A DNA stretch of 64,000 nt from Kushneria indalinina DSM 14324 (GCF_003385845.1 NZ_QRDJ01000007.1:62001-126000), one strand, 5' to 3'; numbered from the stretch's first letter, positions 36,961 through 48,679 are shown. Notes: generated by a model not told the origin, from the sequence alone. Made by a program: numbers and translations.

Positions 36961-39399
36961 ATGCGCAAGCTGATTCAATTTGGCAGTCTACCGAGTGCGA
37001 CGGCGACCGCAGCAGTGCCGGGGCATGATAGCGCCATCGGCCATGTTACCGGTCAGGCCGCCTACATCGATGACCTGCCAGGGCCGAAGGGCATGCATCA
37101 TCTGGCCGTGGGGCTTTCGCCACATTCCAGCGCCAGGGTGTTGCACATGGATCTGAGCGAGGTGCGCCGCCAGCCCGGGGTCATTGATGTGATCACCGCC
37201 GCCGACATCCCGGGGCACAATGAGGTCGGCGCCGTCTACCCGGGCGACCCGCTGCTGGCCGAAAAGGAAGTGCGCTACGCCGGCCAGATGGTCTTTGCCG
37301 TGGTGGCCGACACGCTCTATAACGCCCGCTGCGCCGTGGCCCACGCCCGCATCGACTATCACCTGCAAACACCGGCGCTGGACCCGGCTGCCTCGATCCG
37401 GGCCGGCCTGACCGTGCTGCCCGAACACATCCATGAGCGGCCACTGCCGGCGCCGGCACTTGATCGCGGCGCCGCCATGAGCGATGACACCCAGACCAGC
37501 GGCAACGTGGACAAGGCCCTGCAAAGGGCCCCCCACGTACTCGAAGGCGAGCAGTTCATCGGCGGGCAGGAGCATTTTTATCTCGAAGGCCAGATTGCCC
37601 AGGCCGAAGCCCTGGACGACAACGGGCTGCGGGTACTGACGTCCAGCCAGCACCCCAGCGAAGTCCAGAAGCTGGTCGCCGAGGTACTGGCGATGCCGCT
37701 GCATGCCATCGTCGCCGAGGTGCGCCGCATGGGCGGCGGGTTTGGTGGCAAGGAAAGCCAGGCCGCCGCGCTGGGCGCCATGGCGGCCCTGGCCGTCCAT
37801 CGCAACGGCTGTGCGGTACGCTTTCGCCTGCCGCGCGCCGATGACATGCAGGCCACCGGCAAGCGACACCCGTTTCACAACCGTTACCGGGTCGGCTTTG
37901 ACGACACCGGACGCCTGACCGGGGCCGATATTACCCTGATCGGCAACTGCGGCCACTCGCCGGATCTCTCCGAGGGGGTGGTGGACCGCGCCATGTTTCA
38001 CGCCGACAACGCCTACTATCTGGGCGATGCGCGCGTGACCGGCCATCGGGCCATGACCCATACCGCCTCCAACACCGCCTTTCGCGGCTTTGGTGGCCCG
38101 CAGGGCATGATGCCGATCGAGGGCGCCATGGATGACATCGCCCGCACTCTGGGGCTCGACCCACTGGACGTGCGAAAGCGCAATCTCTATGACGAGGCGC
38201 ACTGTGAAACCCACTACGGTCAGCACATCGACCAACCGCTGATCGGCGAGCTGATCGAGACGCTTGAAGCTTCCAGTGACTATCGTACAAGGCGACGCGA
38301 GATCACCGCCTTCAATGCCAAAAGCCCCGTGATCCGCAAGGGGCTGGCCCTGACGCCGGTCAAGTTTGGCATCTCCTTTACTGCCAGACACCTCAATCAG
38401 GCCGGCGCCCTGTTGATGATCTACACCGACGGCAGCGTGTTGATCAATCACGGTGGCACCGAGATGGGCCAGGGACTGCATACCAAGGTGTGCCAGGTCG
38501 TGGCAAAAGAGCTGGGCATTGCTCATCACCGAGTGCGCATCAGCGCCACACGCACCGACAAGGTGCCCAACACCTCACCCACGGCGGCCTCATCAGGGGC
38601 CGACCTCAACGCCATGGCCGCCCGCAACGCTGCCATTACCCTGCGCGAGCGCCTGGTCGACTTCGCCGCCGGATGGCGCGGCCTGCCGCGCGAGCAGTTA
38701 ACGCTTGAAGCCGACGGACTCAGTGCCGGGGAAACGCGCATCGAATGGTCAGAGCTGATCCAGCAGGCCTATCTGGGGCGGGTATCGCTTTCAGCCACCG
38801 GCCACTACGCCACACCCGAGATTTACTACGACCGAAAAACCGGGCGCGGGCGACCCTTTTTTTACTACGCCTGGGGCGCAGCGGTCAGCGAAGTCCATAT
38901 GGATACCCTCACCGGTGAGTACCGGGTAGCACGGGTTGATATCCTTCACGACGTGGGGGACTCGCTCAATCCGGCCATCGACCGCGGCCAGATCGAGGGC
39001 GGTTTTGTCCAGGGCATGGGGTGGCTGACCACCGAAGAGCTCAGGTGGGACGCCGAGGGCCATCTACTTACCACCGGGCCTGCCACTTACAAGATTCCCG
39101 CCTGCGGCGACGCACCGCGCGACTTCCGGGTCGCCCTGCTGGAGGGTCATCCCAATTCGCAGGCAACGATCTATCGCTCCAAGGCAGTCGGTGAGCCACC
39201 GCTGATGCTGGCCATTTCGGTGTGGTCGGCACTGCGTGACGCCATCGCAAGCCTGGCAGATGACCATACCAGCCCGCGGCTGGACACGCCGGCCACGCCC
39301 GAGCGGGTGCTGATGGCCTGTCGGGCGATACGCGAGGCGCACGCTCACGACGCCCCCTCCACGCGAAAGGAGATGACCCATGCCCTGTCTGAAAAGTGA
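36961..39399 (+). CDS. xdhB: Xanthine dehydrogenase molybdopterin-binding subunit
   Basis: This 812-residue large subunit hydroxylates hypoxanthine to xanthine and then to urate. Key motifs include GGGFGGKESQAA, TAFRGFGGPQGM, TEMGQGLHTKV and, near the C-terminus, the catalytic-glutamate motif KAVGEPPLMLA. The length is that of bacterial XdhB. It overlaps xdhC by 20 bp. Confidence 0.95.
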   Translation: MRKLIQFGSLPSATATAAVPGHDSAIGHVTGQAAYIDDLPGPKGMHHLAVGLSPHSSARVLHMDLSEVRRQPGVIDVITAADIPGHNEVGAVYPGDPLLAEKEVRYAGQMVFAVVADTLYNARCAVAHARIDYHLQTPALDPAASIRAGLTVLPEHIHERPLPAPALDRGAAMSDDTQTSGNVDKALQRAPHVLEGEQFIGGQEHFYLEGQIAQAEALDDNGLRVLTSSQHPSEVQKLVAEVLAMPLHAIVAEVRRMGGGFGGKESQAAALGAMAALAVHRNGCAVRFRLPRADDMQATGKRHPFHNRYRVGFDDTGRLTGADITLIGNCGHSPDLSEGVVDRAMFHADNAYYLGDARVTGHRAMTHTASNTAFRGFGGPQGMMPIEGAMDDIARTLGLDPLDVRKRNLYDEAHCETHYGQHIDQPLIGELIETLEASSDYRTRRREITAFNAKSPVIRKGLALTPVKFGISFTARHLNQAGALLMIYTDGSVLINHGGTEMGQGLHTKVCQVVAKELGIAHHRVRISATRTDKVPNTSPTAASSGADLNAMAARNAAITLRERLVDFAAGWRGLPREQLTLEADGLSAGETRIEWSELIQQAYLGRVSLSATGHYATPEIYYDRKTGRGRPFFYYAWGAAVSEVHMDTLTGEYRVARVDILHDVGDSLNPAIDRGQIEGGFVQGMGWLTTEELRWDAEGHLLTTGPATYKIPACGDAPRDFRVALLEGHPNSQATIYRSKAVGEPPLMLAISVWSALRDAIASLADDHTSPRLDTPATPERVLMACRAIREAHAHDAPSTRKEMTHALSEK

Positions 39400-40264
39400 G
39401 TTCGGTTATCCGGGGCTGCGCTGGTACGAGGCGCTGGCCGACTGCCAGCGCCGCGGCGTATCACACGCCTGTGCCCAGATCGTGACCAGTGCCGGCTCAA
39501 CCCCTCGCGAACCGGGTAGCCAGCTGGTGGTGACCGACGCGCAGAGCTTTGACACCCTGGGCGGTGGGCGTTTTGAGCAGGAAGTGATCGAGACCGCGCG
39601 GCAGGCACTGGCGTGCGGTGAATCGGGCTGTCGACTGGAGAGTTTCTCGCTGGGCACCCGTTCGGGCCAGTGCTGCGGCGGCCATGTGGAGGTGCTGTTG
39701 ACACTCTACCCGGCGCCCGGCATGCAGATCGCTCTCTTTGGCGCCGGCCATGTGGCGCAGGCGCTGGAGCCGTTGCTGGGCGGGCTGGGCTGGCGCGTCG
39801 ACTGGTTTGATACACGCCCGACGACATCGCTGGAGATCACGACACATGCCCCGACCACGCACTGCCATTTCGGACTGAGCGTTGACGAACAGATAACCCG
39901 GCTGCCCACGGGAGGCCACTGTCTGATCATGACCCACGATCACGCGCTTGATGAAACCCTGCTGGCCGCCATGATGGCGCGGGAGGATCAGGCCTCACTG
40001 GGTCTGATCGGCTCGCAGAGCAAGCGGGCACGCTTTGCCCGCCGTCTGCGCGACCGGGGATTGGCCGAGCACTGTATCGACGCCCTGCGCTGTCCGCTGG
40101 GCAACAGCGGTGGCGACAAGCGGCCGCAGGCCATTGCCATCGCTATTGTCGCCGAGCTGCTGACGCTGGATCAGACGTCGCCGCCCCCTGTACTGCGGGG
40201 GTTGCCACGGGAGGCGCTGAGCCGCCTTGAAGCGGCTGCCGCGGCCCGGCGGGAAACCGGATGA
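39380..40264 (+). CDS. xdhC: XdhC, molybdenum cofactor insertion protein for xanthine dehydrogenase
   Basis: This 294-residue XdhC/CoxI protein has the N-terminal domain with SAGSTPREPGSQLVV and SGQCCGGHVEVLL, and a C-terminal Rossmann domain with IALFGAGHVAQAL. It binds sulfurated molybdenum cofactor and delivers it to XdhB. AAAGGAG precedes the ATG at 39380, inside the end of xdhB. Confidence 0.93.
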   Translation: MPCLKSEFGYPGLRWYEALADCQRRGVSHACAQIVTSAGSTPREPGSQLVVTDAQSFDTLGGGRFEQEVIETARQALACGESGCRLESFSLGTRSGQCCGGHVEVLLTLYPAPGMQIALFGAGHVAQALEPLLGGLGWRVDWFDTRPTTSLEITTHAPTTHCHFGLSVDEQITRLPTGGHCLIMTHDHALDETLLAAMMAREDQASLGLIGSQSKRARFARRLRDRGLAEHCIDALRCPLGNSGGDKRPQAIAIAIVAELLTLDQTSPPPVLRGLPREALSRLEAAAAARRETG

Positions 40265-40278
40265 GGCTGCCCAGCGTG

Positions 40279-40614
40279 CTAGCTGCCGCGATAGACGTTA
40301 TAACCCCAGGGCGTGATCAGCAGCGGCACGTGGTAACACTGCCCATTGGCCAGGGTAACGCTGACCGGCACCCGGTCCAGAAACGGCGAGTCCACGCCGC
40401 GGGCCAGAAAATAGTCGCGCACGTGAAAATGCAGGGTGTACTGCCCGCCCTCACCGCTCTCCAGCAGGGGCGCATCAAGGCGGCCATCCTGATTGGTGAC
40501 CCCATGCGCGCACGGGGTCGTGGCGTCGTGGGCGAACAGGTCGACGTGAAGCCCGGCGGCCGGCAGACCGCCGTGCTGATCAAGAACGTGGGTACTCAGA
40601 GTCGTCATTGCCAT
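40279..40614 (-). CDS. uraH: 5-hydroxyisourate hydrolase (transthyretin-like)
   Basis: This 111-residue HIUase hydrolyses 5-hydroxyisourate to OHCU. It has both diagnostic ends: STHVLDQHGGLPA at the start and HVPLLITPWGYNVYRGS at the end (the YRGS tail is invariant). His and Arg active-site residues are in these motifs. There is no signal peptide, so it is cytoplasmic, next to HpxO in the pathway. It is convergent with xdhC and divergent from uraD. A second in-frame ATG at 40608 is possible. Confidence 0.95.
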   Translation of the reverse strand: MAMTTLSTHVLDQHGGLPAAGLHVDLFAHDATTPCAHGVTNQDGRLDAPLLESGEGGQYTLHFHVRDYFLARGVDSPFLDRVPVSVTLANGQCYHVPLLITPWGYNVYRGS

Positions 40615-40685
40615 TACCGGGTTGGGGAAAACAAACTGTCTGTCCCTCGAGACTGCCAGGATTCATCACCAAAGGAAAGTCCAAT

Positions 40686-41192
40686 ATGTCCGTTACGCTG
40701 GAAACCCTTAACCATCTGCCTGAAGACAGATTCGTCGCGCATCTGGAAGGGCTCTATGAACACTCCCCCTGGATCGTACGCGCCATTGCCGCGCAGCGTC
40801 CCTTTGTCAGCAATGATACCCTGATCGATGCCGCCCAGGCCCATATCCGGCAGGCGTCTTCTCGACAACAGTTTGATCTGATCTGCGCCCACCCGGAACT
40901 GGGCAGTCGCCAGCTCGCCCGCCTGACGCCGGCGTCGCAGGCCGAGCAGCGCGGCGCCGGGCTCGCCGAGGACAAGGCACGCCTTGAACGGCTGCGCTCG
41001 CTCAACGAGGCCTATCGTCAGCGTCACGGCTTCCCGTTTGTGCTGGCCGTCGCCGGATTGCGCCCCGAGACCATCCTGTCCACGCTCGAGGCGCGCCTGC
41101 CGCGCGACAGCGATACCGAAATCGTTGAGAGCCTGACCCAGATCGGCCATATCGCACGCCAGCGTCTGGCCAACATGCTCGACACCGATTAA
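40686..41192 (+). CDS. uraD: OHCU decarboxylase
   Basis: This 168-residue all-helical enzyme decarboxylates OHCU stereospecifically to (S)-allantoin. The catalytic histidine is in CAHPELGSR. NEAYRQRHGFPFVLAV and the acidic residues before it match the family. AGGAAA precedes the ATG at 40686. With XdhABC, HpxO and UraH it completes the route to allantoin. Allantoinase and allantoicase genes are not in this window. Its stop overlaps the convergent lipoprotein gene by 4 bp. Confidence 0.94.
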   Translation: MSVTLETLNHLPEDRFVAHLEGLYEHSPWIVRAIAAQRPFVSNDTLIDAAQAHIRQASSRQQFDLICAHPELGSRQLARLTPASQAEQRGAGLAEDKARLERLRSLNEAYRQRHGFPFVLAVAGLRPETILSTLEARLPRDSDTEIVESLTQIGHIARQRLANMLDTD

Positions 41193-41557
41193 CCACAGTC
41201 AAACGACTGAATCACGCCCTGTTCGTTGACGTGAATGTTGAGGCGATCCTCGTGGTAATCCATGGTGCGGATGGTGTCAGTTGCCAGCACGCGAAACTGC
41301 TGAGCCCCGCTCTGGTCCACGATCTGCTGGCGCATGTCCTGATCCAGCAGGCTATCCGTCAGCGCGTCAAGACGGTTGGCGCCACAGGCCTTTTTCGCCT
41401 CATCCGAGCCGACGCCGTCATTGGCGGCATGTTGTGTGGCGGCGTCAGTATCCGTTGACGCTGAAGCGGTCTCGTCACCGCCTCCACCAAACCAGGCACA
41501 GCCGCCCAGTCCCAGCAAAACCGTTGTCGCAAGCGCGGTGAGCAGCGAGTGTTTCAT
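41189..41557 (-). CDS. Lipoprotein of the I78 peptidase-inhibitor type
   Basis: This 122-residue protein has a lipoprotein signal (LLGLGGC, Cys 20), a low-complexity Gly/Asp/Thr linker and a small C-terminal domain ending DRLNIHVNEQGVIQSFDCG. The end and the two outer cysteines (KKACG and DCG) match the inhibitor I78 family of small periplasmic serine-protease inhibitors. The domain call is by motif only. It starts within the amidase stop (ATGA overlap), so the two are translated together. Confidence 0.72.
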   Translation of the reverse strand: MKHSLLTALATTVLLGLGGCAWFGGGGDETASASTDTDAATQHAANDGVGSDEAKKACGANRLDALTDSLLDQDMRQQIVDQSGAQQFRVLATDTIRTMDYHEDRLNIHVNEQGVIQSFDCG

Positions 41558-43254
41558 GGCGATCTCCGATCAAAAGTGGCAGCGTTCTGCCCGGGCAGGG
41601 TCAGCGGCGCCATGGCAGGCAGCGCCAGCGTTTCATCATCGGCGATGTCCTGCATGAAGGCCAGTCCCAGGCGATAGAGCGCCGCCTCCTGGCGTTCGCC
41701 GCCCAGCAGCGAGACGTTGATCGGCACACCGGCCTTGGTCATGCCCATCGGCAGCGTCAGTTCGGGAAACCCGGTGGCGGAGGCAATGTAGCCCAGCGCA
41801 AACGGCTCGCCGGCCGTGCACTCGTAATCCTCGCGCTCGCTGCTCTCCAACGGCGGCGCCGGACAGGCCTCGGTGGGAAAGACCAGCGCATCGAGTTCGT
41901 TGTCTGCCATGAATTGCGTCAGATGCTCGCGAAGCTCGGGAATACGCCGTGAAATGACCTCCAGGTACTCCGGAGAGCCTTCCAGACGCTTGTCCAGTCG
42001 ATACTGCATGCCCCGAATTCGCCGCGGTGTGACCGGCGGATCATCGCCCGCATACTGGTTGAGCGACTCGCAGCGCTCGAGGATCTCCTTGAGGGTATGG
42101 GGCTGACCCTCGTCAAACTGGCGCAGATAGCGCTCCAGCTGGGGCTGAAACTCCGCCTCATGGACCGGTCCTACGGCGCCGGGCCAGAGATCGAGATAGT
42201 GCGACGCCAGCGTGGTTTTGACCGGCGTGGCGCCCAGCGCTTCAAGACGCTGCAGCGCCTGGCCAAAGTGGGCCTCGATCTGCTGATTGCCTGCCTCGCG
42301 ATGTTCGATCACGCCCACGCGCAGCCCTTCAAACGGGGTGGATGACGCCGGCGCCGGGAGGGACTCAAGGCCTTCCAGCGGCGCGCGGTCGTTGAACCAG
42401 GTGGCTTCGTCCGCGTCGTCACGACCGGTCATGGCGGCCAGCACCCAGGCGTTGCCCTGCACGGTGCGTGTCATGGGGGCCGGCGTGTCAAAGGACATCG
42501 CCAGGGGAATAATGCCGTCACGGCTGACCCGGCCCAGCGTCGGGCGCATCGCCACAAGCCCTGTGGCATGGGCCGGTCCGCGCACGGAGCCCTCGGTATC
42601 GGTGCCGATGGCAAAGGGGGCAAATCCGGCTGCCACGGCGGCTGCCGAACCGCTGCTCGAGCCCAGAACACTGCGATCGAGCCGCCACGGATTGCGGGTA
42701 ATGCCGCCGCGAGAGCTGTAGCCGGTATCCCCGTAGCTGGCGGCAAATTCGGTCATGTTGGTCTTGCCCAGCAGGATGGCCCCGGCCTGCTCCAGCTGCT
42801 GGACCACGTGGGCGCTGTCTTCGGGATAGGCGTGCGAAAGCACCATGGAGCCCCCCGAGGTGGGCAGCCCCATGACGTCGATGTTGTCCTTGACCACAAA
42901 GGGAATGCCGTAGAGCGGCCCGTGACCGCTCTCGTCGCGGCGACGGTCAAGCTCGCGGGCCCGGGCGATGGCGCCGGGCGCCAGATCCAGCATGGCGTTG
43001 ATGGCGGGTCCCCGGTCATCCAGCGCGCCGATACGGGCCAGATAAAAGCGGGTCAGCTGCTCGGAAGTCACCTCACCGCGATCAAGCATGTCGCGCAGTT
43101 GGGGAAGGTTTTTTTGTTCAAGATGCAGTGACCGATCCCTGTTTGGAGGAACCGGCCGCTCGTCGGCACTGGACGATGACGCCAGAATCAGCCCCATCAG
43201 CATACCGGATACCGCACCCCCCCAGAGACGCCGGCCGAACCCGAGCCGAGACAT
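41554..43254 (-). CDS. Exported amidase-signature hydrolase
   Basis: This 566-residue member of the amidase signature family has the Ser-cisSer-Lys triad: Lys in FVVKDNIDVMG and the two serines in LGSSSGSAAAVAAG and GTDTEGSVRGPA. An N-terminal signal peptide (GAVSGMLMGLILASSSSA) suggests it works in the periplasm, unlike cytoplasmic GatA. The substrate is unknown: amides, peptides or acyl-amino acids are possible. The I78-type lipoprotein is translationally coupled downstream. Confidence 0.88.
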   Translation of the reverse strand: MSRLGFGRRLWGGAVSGMLMGLILASSSSADERPVPPNRDRSLHLEQKNLPQLRDMLDRGEVTSEQLTRFYLARIGALDDRGPAINAMLDLAPGAIARARELDRRRDESGHGPLYGIPFVVKDNIDVMGLPTSGGSMVLSHAYPEDSAHVVQQLEQAGAILLGKTNMTEFAASYGDTGYSSRGGITRNPWRLDRSVLGSSSGSAAAVAAGFAPFAIGTDTEGSVRGPAHATGLVAMRPTLGRVSRDGIIPLAMSFDTPAPMTRTVQGNAWVLAAMTGRDDADEATWFNDRAPLEGLESLPAPASSTPFEGLRVGVIEHREAGNQQIEAHFGQALQRLEALGATPVKTTLASHYLDLWPGAVGPVHEAEFQPQLERYLRQFDEGQPHTLKEILERCESLNQYAGDDPPVTPRRIRGMQYRLDKRLEGSPEYLEVISRRIPELREHLTQFMADNELDALVFPTEACPAPPLESSEREDYECTAGEPFALGYIASATGFPELTLPMGMTKAGVPINVSLLGGERQEAALYRLGLAFMQDIADDETLALPAMAPLTLPGQNAATFDRRSP

Positions 43255-43372
43255 CGCATGCTCCCCACACGCTGGATATGTCCTGCATCGTGCCTTTCTG
43301 GTGCTGGCAGAATCAAGGCGGGGAGATCAAGCGGGATCGGCCAGGCCTTGAATTGCACATGTCAGCAAAGAC

Positions 43373-43674
43373 TCAGGGACGGGGAGCGGCGTTCTCATGG
43401 ATCAGTGCGAGCCAGAGACCGGGGCCGGCTCCGCGGCGCGAAGCGGTCTCGACCAGACCCTGCGCCTCGAGAGAAGACGCCGCACGCCGCACCAGCGCAT
43501 GCGACATATCCAGCTCGCGGGAGAGCCGGCCACTGTCCTGGTGCCCTTTCCCGACGGCCTCGCCGGCCTCCAGACGCTCGAGCAGCAGCGCCTCCAGGCC
43601 ATCAAGGTCCGGGTGGCGCTGCAGCCAGCGCTCAAGGCGCGACAGCTGCTCAGGGGTCAGTTGCTCGAGATCCA

Positions 43675-43675
<1 letters not shown>
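43373..43675 (-). CDS. Small winged-helix protein coupled to a molybdoenzyme gene
   Basis: This 100-residue protein has an N-terminal helical part (LTPEQLSRLERWLQRHPDLDGLEALLLERLEAGEA, too long to be only a linker) and a MarR/wHTH-like region SRELDMSHALVRRAASSLEAQGLVE. Its ATG shares one base with the stop of the FdhF-type gene (TGATG), so translation is coupled. It may regulate the operon or help mature the enzyme. No function is known to me. Confidence 0.72.
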
Positions 43676-45963
<2,288 letters not shown>

Positions 45964-46047
45964 GGAAAACTCTTTATGTCAGACGGTTTGAGCAGACAGG
46001 TCACACAAGACATCGATACAGGCCGCCCAGGGCGGGCAGACGCGGCA

Positions 46048-46791
46048 TCAGCCGCTGCTGAGCAGGGTCAGACGCCGGCCTCGATGACAGCAGATCAGAT
46101 TCAGCGCGCACAGGCGGGCGATATCGACCGCCAGCGTTGAGGGATGAGACAGCGTGGCCAGCGTCGGAATGCCGGCGCGTACCGCCTTTTGCACCAGCTC
46201 CAGGCTGCAGCGGCTCGACAGCAGCACCATCGACAGGGGGCGGTCCTCGACCAGCGAGGCACCGATCAGCTTGTCGAGTGCGTTGTGCCGGCCGATATCG
46301 ACCCCGGTGCCAAGCCGCTGACCGTCACCGTCAAAGCCCAGCGCCATGTGAAGCCCGGGCTGGCCTTCACTCGAGAGCTGCTCGAGCGCCCTTTCAAGCT
46401 GTGCCGGCGGCGGCGGGGTACTGGCGGGCAGACGCTGCAGCCCTTCCATCATCTGCGCTTCCTCGGCACTGCCACAGCGCCCGCAGCTTGACGAGGCCGA
46501 GGTCACGCGGCGGCGTTCGCCGGCCAGGCGTTCAATGTGCGCCGCCACGTTCAGACGCACCCGCACGCCATGGCGCAATCGATCGGTGGTGATCTCGCTG
46601 ACCTGAGAGGCGCGGGTGATCATGCCTTCGCTGAAGGCAAAGCCGATGGCCCAGTGCTCCAGCGCCTCGGGCGTGGCCAGCACGGAGGCATAGGCGGTCT
46701 CGTTGAAGGACAGCGTGATCGGCAGCTCCGGCGGCCCGTTGAGCTGCTCGCCGGGGGTTTTGGTAGCGTCCTCGTACTCGGAAAGCGACAT
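46048..46791 (-). CDS. fdhD: FdhD sulfurtransferase
   Basis: FdhD moves sulfur from IscS to the bis-MGD cofactor before insertion into formate-dehydrogenase-type enzymes. It has the reactive pair C103/C106 in SSCGRCGSAE (usual SCGVCG), the nucleotide motif GTGVDIGRHNALDKLIG and VLLSSRCSLELVQKA. The start at 46791 follows AGGAG; a longer frame from 46872 is less likely. Its partner is surely the molybdoenzyme encoded next, and perhaps also the distant paralogue. It is 228 bp downstream of the LysR gene on the same strand. Confidence 0.93.
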   Translation of the reverse strand: MSLSEYEDATKTPGEQLNGPPELPITLSFNETAYASVLATPEALEHWAIGFAFSEGMITRASQVSEITTDRLRHGVRVRLNVAAHIERLAGERRRVTSASSSCGRCGSAEEAQMMEGLQRLPASTPPPPAQLERALEQLSSEGQPGLHMALGFDGDGQRLGTGVDIGRHNALDKLIGASLVEDRPLSMVLLSSRCSLELVQKAVRAGIPTLATLSHPSTLAVDIARLCALNLICCHRGRRLTLLSSG

Positions 46792-47020
46792 GGCAATACG
46801 ACTCCTCTGGCAGACGATCATGACAATGAATGCGATGCCCGCAACGGGACATCGTCCTGCATGGCGCTGCACGGGATGGCGAGTGGGGGTAGTTTAACGC
46901 CGCGCTCGCGGCGCGCTCCAATGGAGCCGCGACATGAATTGATCGATGGCGTCTATCAAATCCGTCAACGTCATCAAGTTCTTGAGCATCATCAATCGAC
47001 GATGAATTTGCAGGAGGCGC

Positions 47021-47890
47021 TCAGGGCTCGCGCAGCCACTCCAGAAGCGCCCGAAGCCGGCGCGAGGGCGGCGCCCCGGCGCGCCACAAAAGCCCCACCG
47101 GCGGGTCCTCCTCGGTGGCCGGCAGCAGGCGGTGTATCAGCCCCGGCGGGTATCCGGCGGCGGGTTTGTGCTGCTCCACGATGCCGACACCGGCGCCCTG
47201 CTCGACCAGCCGCTCAAGCGATGCCATGGATTCGGTCTCCAGCACCGGCGCAAGCGTCACGCCCTCGCGGCGGGCATGAATGTCCACCCGATGGCGCTGC
47301 TGCATGTCCGGTGTCAGAAGACACAGTGGAAAGGCACCAATATCGGCCCAGACGGGTCTGTCCGGCAGCGTAAAGCGGTCCTCGCGCGCCAGCAGCGCAT
47401 AGCGCTCGATATAGAGCCGCCGCGCCACGAAGGGCTCGGCGGCCGGGACATCGAGATAGCCCACCGCCACGTCGATATCGCCCTCCATCAGCGACTGCAT
47501 CAGCGGCAGGGTTGCCCGCTCCATCAGCCGCAGCGACAGGGCCGGGTACTGCTCGCGCAGCGGCACGATCCAGCGGCTGACGGCGCCGAGCGCCGAGGGA
47601 ATCAGACCCAGGCGCAACGAGCCGCTGGGCGGGCTTTTGGGGTCGAGTTCGGCGTTGAGCTCATCGAGCGAGGCGAGAATGCGCCGGGCGTGGCTCAGCA
47701 CGTGCTCGCCTTCGGGAGTAAACCCCTCAAAGCGGTGGCCGCGAATGATCAGCGCACAGCCCAGCTCCTCTTCCAGCTGCTTGAGCCGCGCCGAAAGCGT
47801 GGGCTGGGTGACGTTGCAGGCGGTGGCGGCGCGGCCGAAATGGCGCTCGCGGGCCAGCGCCACCAGAAAGCCGAGCTGTCGATGATCCAT
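47021..47890 (-). CDS. LysR-family transcriptional regulator
   Basis: This 289-residue protein has an N-terminal HTH (RQLGFLVALARERHFGRAATACNVTQPTLSARLKQLEEELG region) and a periplasmic-binding-like effector domain (LRLGLIPSALGAVSRWIVPLREQYPALSL). It lies 6 bp after the HAD phosphatase gene and upstream of fdhD on the same strand. It may control fdhD-fdhF, but LysR regulators are usually divergent from their targets, so this is a guess. The AT-richer stretch 46940-47005 (repeated ATCAA/GTCAA words) could hold a promoter. Confidence 0.9.
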   Translation of the reverse strand: MDHRQLGFLVALARERHFGRAATACNVTQPTLSARLKQLEEELGCALIIRGHRFEGFTPEGEHVLSHARRILASLDELNAELDPKSPPSGSLRLGLIPSALGAVSRWIVPLREQYPALSLRLMERATLPLMQSLMEGDIDVAVGYLDVPAAEPFVARRLYIERYALLAREDRFTLPDRPVWADIGAFPLCLLTPDMQQRHRVDIHARREGVTLAPVLETESMASLERLVEQGAGVGIVEQHKPAAGYPPGLIHRLLPATEEDPPVGLLWRAGAPPSRRLRALLEWLREP

Positions 47891-47896
47891 GCCGGG

Positions 47897-48574
47897 TCAG
47901 CGCGGCGCGCGACGCGCATCGATCCAGTCACGCGCCTGCACCAGGCTCTCCAGCCGAGCCGTGGCACGACTGACATCCTGACCGCGCGAATAGGCGTTGG
48001 GAATGGCAATCACGTCAATACCGGCGGCGCACGCAGCGTCCACGCCGTGGCGGGTGTCTTCAATCGCCACGGCTTCAGCGGCCTCGATGCCGCACAGGCC
48101 CAGCGCCTTCAGATAGCAGTCCGGATGGGGCTTGGAGTGCGTGACGTCGTTGCGGGTCACGACGTGGTCAAAAAACCCGGCGAGATCGTAATGCTCGATG
48201 GTCGGGGCGATCTCCTCGCGGCCGCTGCCGGTCACCAGCGCCGTGGCCAGGCCACGGGCCCGACACCACTCGAGGATCTCGAGGGCGTGCTCCATCAGCG
48301 CGATCGGCGTTTCGGTGAAGCTTGCCACGGTACGCTCGACCTTGAGATCGACCAGCGCCTGCGGCGAGATCTCAAGTCCCCGGGTACGAATCAGCCGTTC
48401 GACCTCCTGGGTGACCGGGGTGCCCGAGCTTTCCCGCTTGTACTCTTCATCATCGATATGGGCGCCCATCTCACCGAGAATCTCGTTCCATACCCGGTGG
48501 TGGGCGCTCTCGGAATCGGCCAGCGTGCCGTCAAAATCAAACAATACGACGCGATACTTCCCGGATGACTGCAT
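47897..48574 (-). CDS. HAD-superfamily phosphatase (CbbY/beta-phosphoglucomutase-like)
   Basis: This 225-residue haloacid dehalogenase-type hydrolase has motif I LFDFDGTLADSES, motif II ALVTGSGREE, motif III SKPHPDCYL and motif IV AIEDTRHGVDAA. The helical cap after motif I places it in subfamily I, like beta-phosphoglucomutase and sugar-phosphate phosphatases. Motif I has the second Asp, so phosphatase or mutase activity is expected. AGGAAG before the ATG at 48574 fixes the start. It probably shares a transcript with the LysR gene. Confidence 0.9.
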   Translation of the reverse strand: MQSSGKYRVVLFDFDGTLADSESAHHRVWNEILGEMGAHIDDEEYKRESSGTPVTQEVERLIRTRGLEISPQALVDLKVERTVASFTETPIALMEHALEILEWCRARGLATALVTGSGREEIAPTIEHYDLAGFFDHVVTRNDVTHSKPHPDCYLKALGLCGIEAAEAVAIEDTRHGVDAACAAGIDVIAIPNAYSRGQDVSRATARLESLVQARDWIDARRAPR

Positions 48575-48660
48575 GCAGGCGCTTCCTGTGAGGTGGCAAT
48601 GACTGACCATGGTCCAGCAACACGCGCACTTGAGCAACTGCACACCCCCGGTTTCATTGC

Positions 48661-48679
48661 TAGAATAATTCTCATTCAC
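48661..48679. promoter_or_regulatory. Fur box upstream of the FhuF-type gene
   Basis: TAGAATAATTCTCATTCAC resembles the Fur consensus GATAATGATAATCATTATC (GAATAATTCTCATTC core). It sits about 50 bp before the start at 48730, consistent with iron-repressed expression of the reductase. Confidence 0.68.

Noticed and set aside
36988-38529. 513-codon open frame antisense to xdhB
   Set aside because: XdhB is fully supported by motifs; the antisense frame has no recognisable domain.
47132-48568. 478-codon open frame antisense to the LysR and HAD genes
   Set aside because: It covers two motif-supported genes on the other strand and has no domain of its own.
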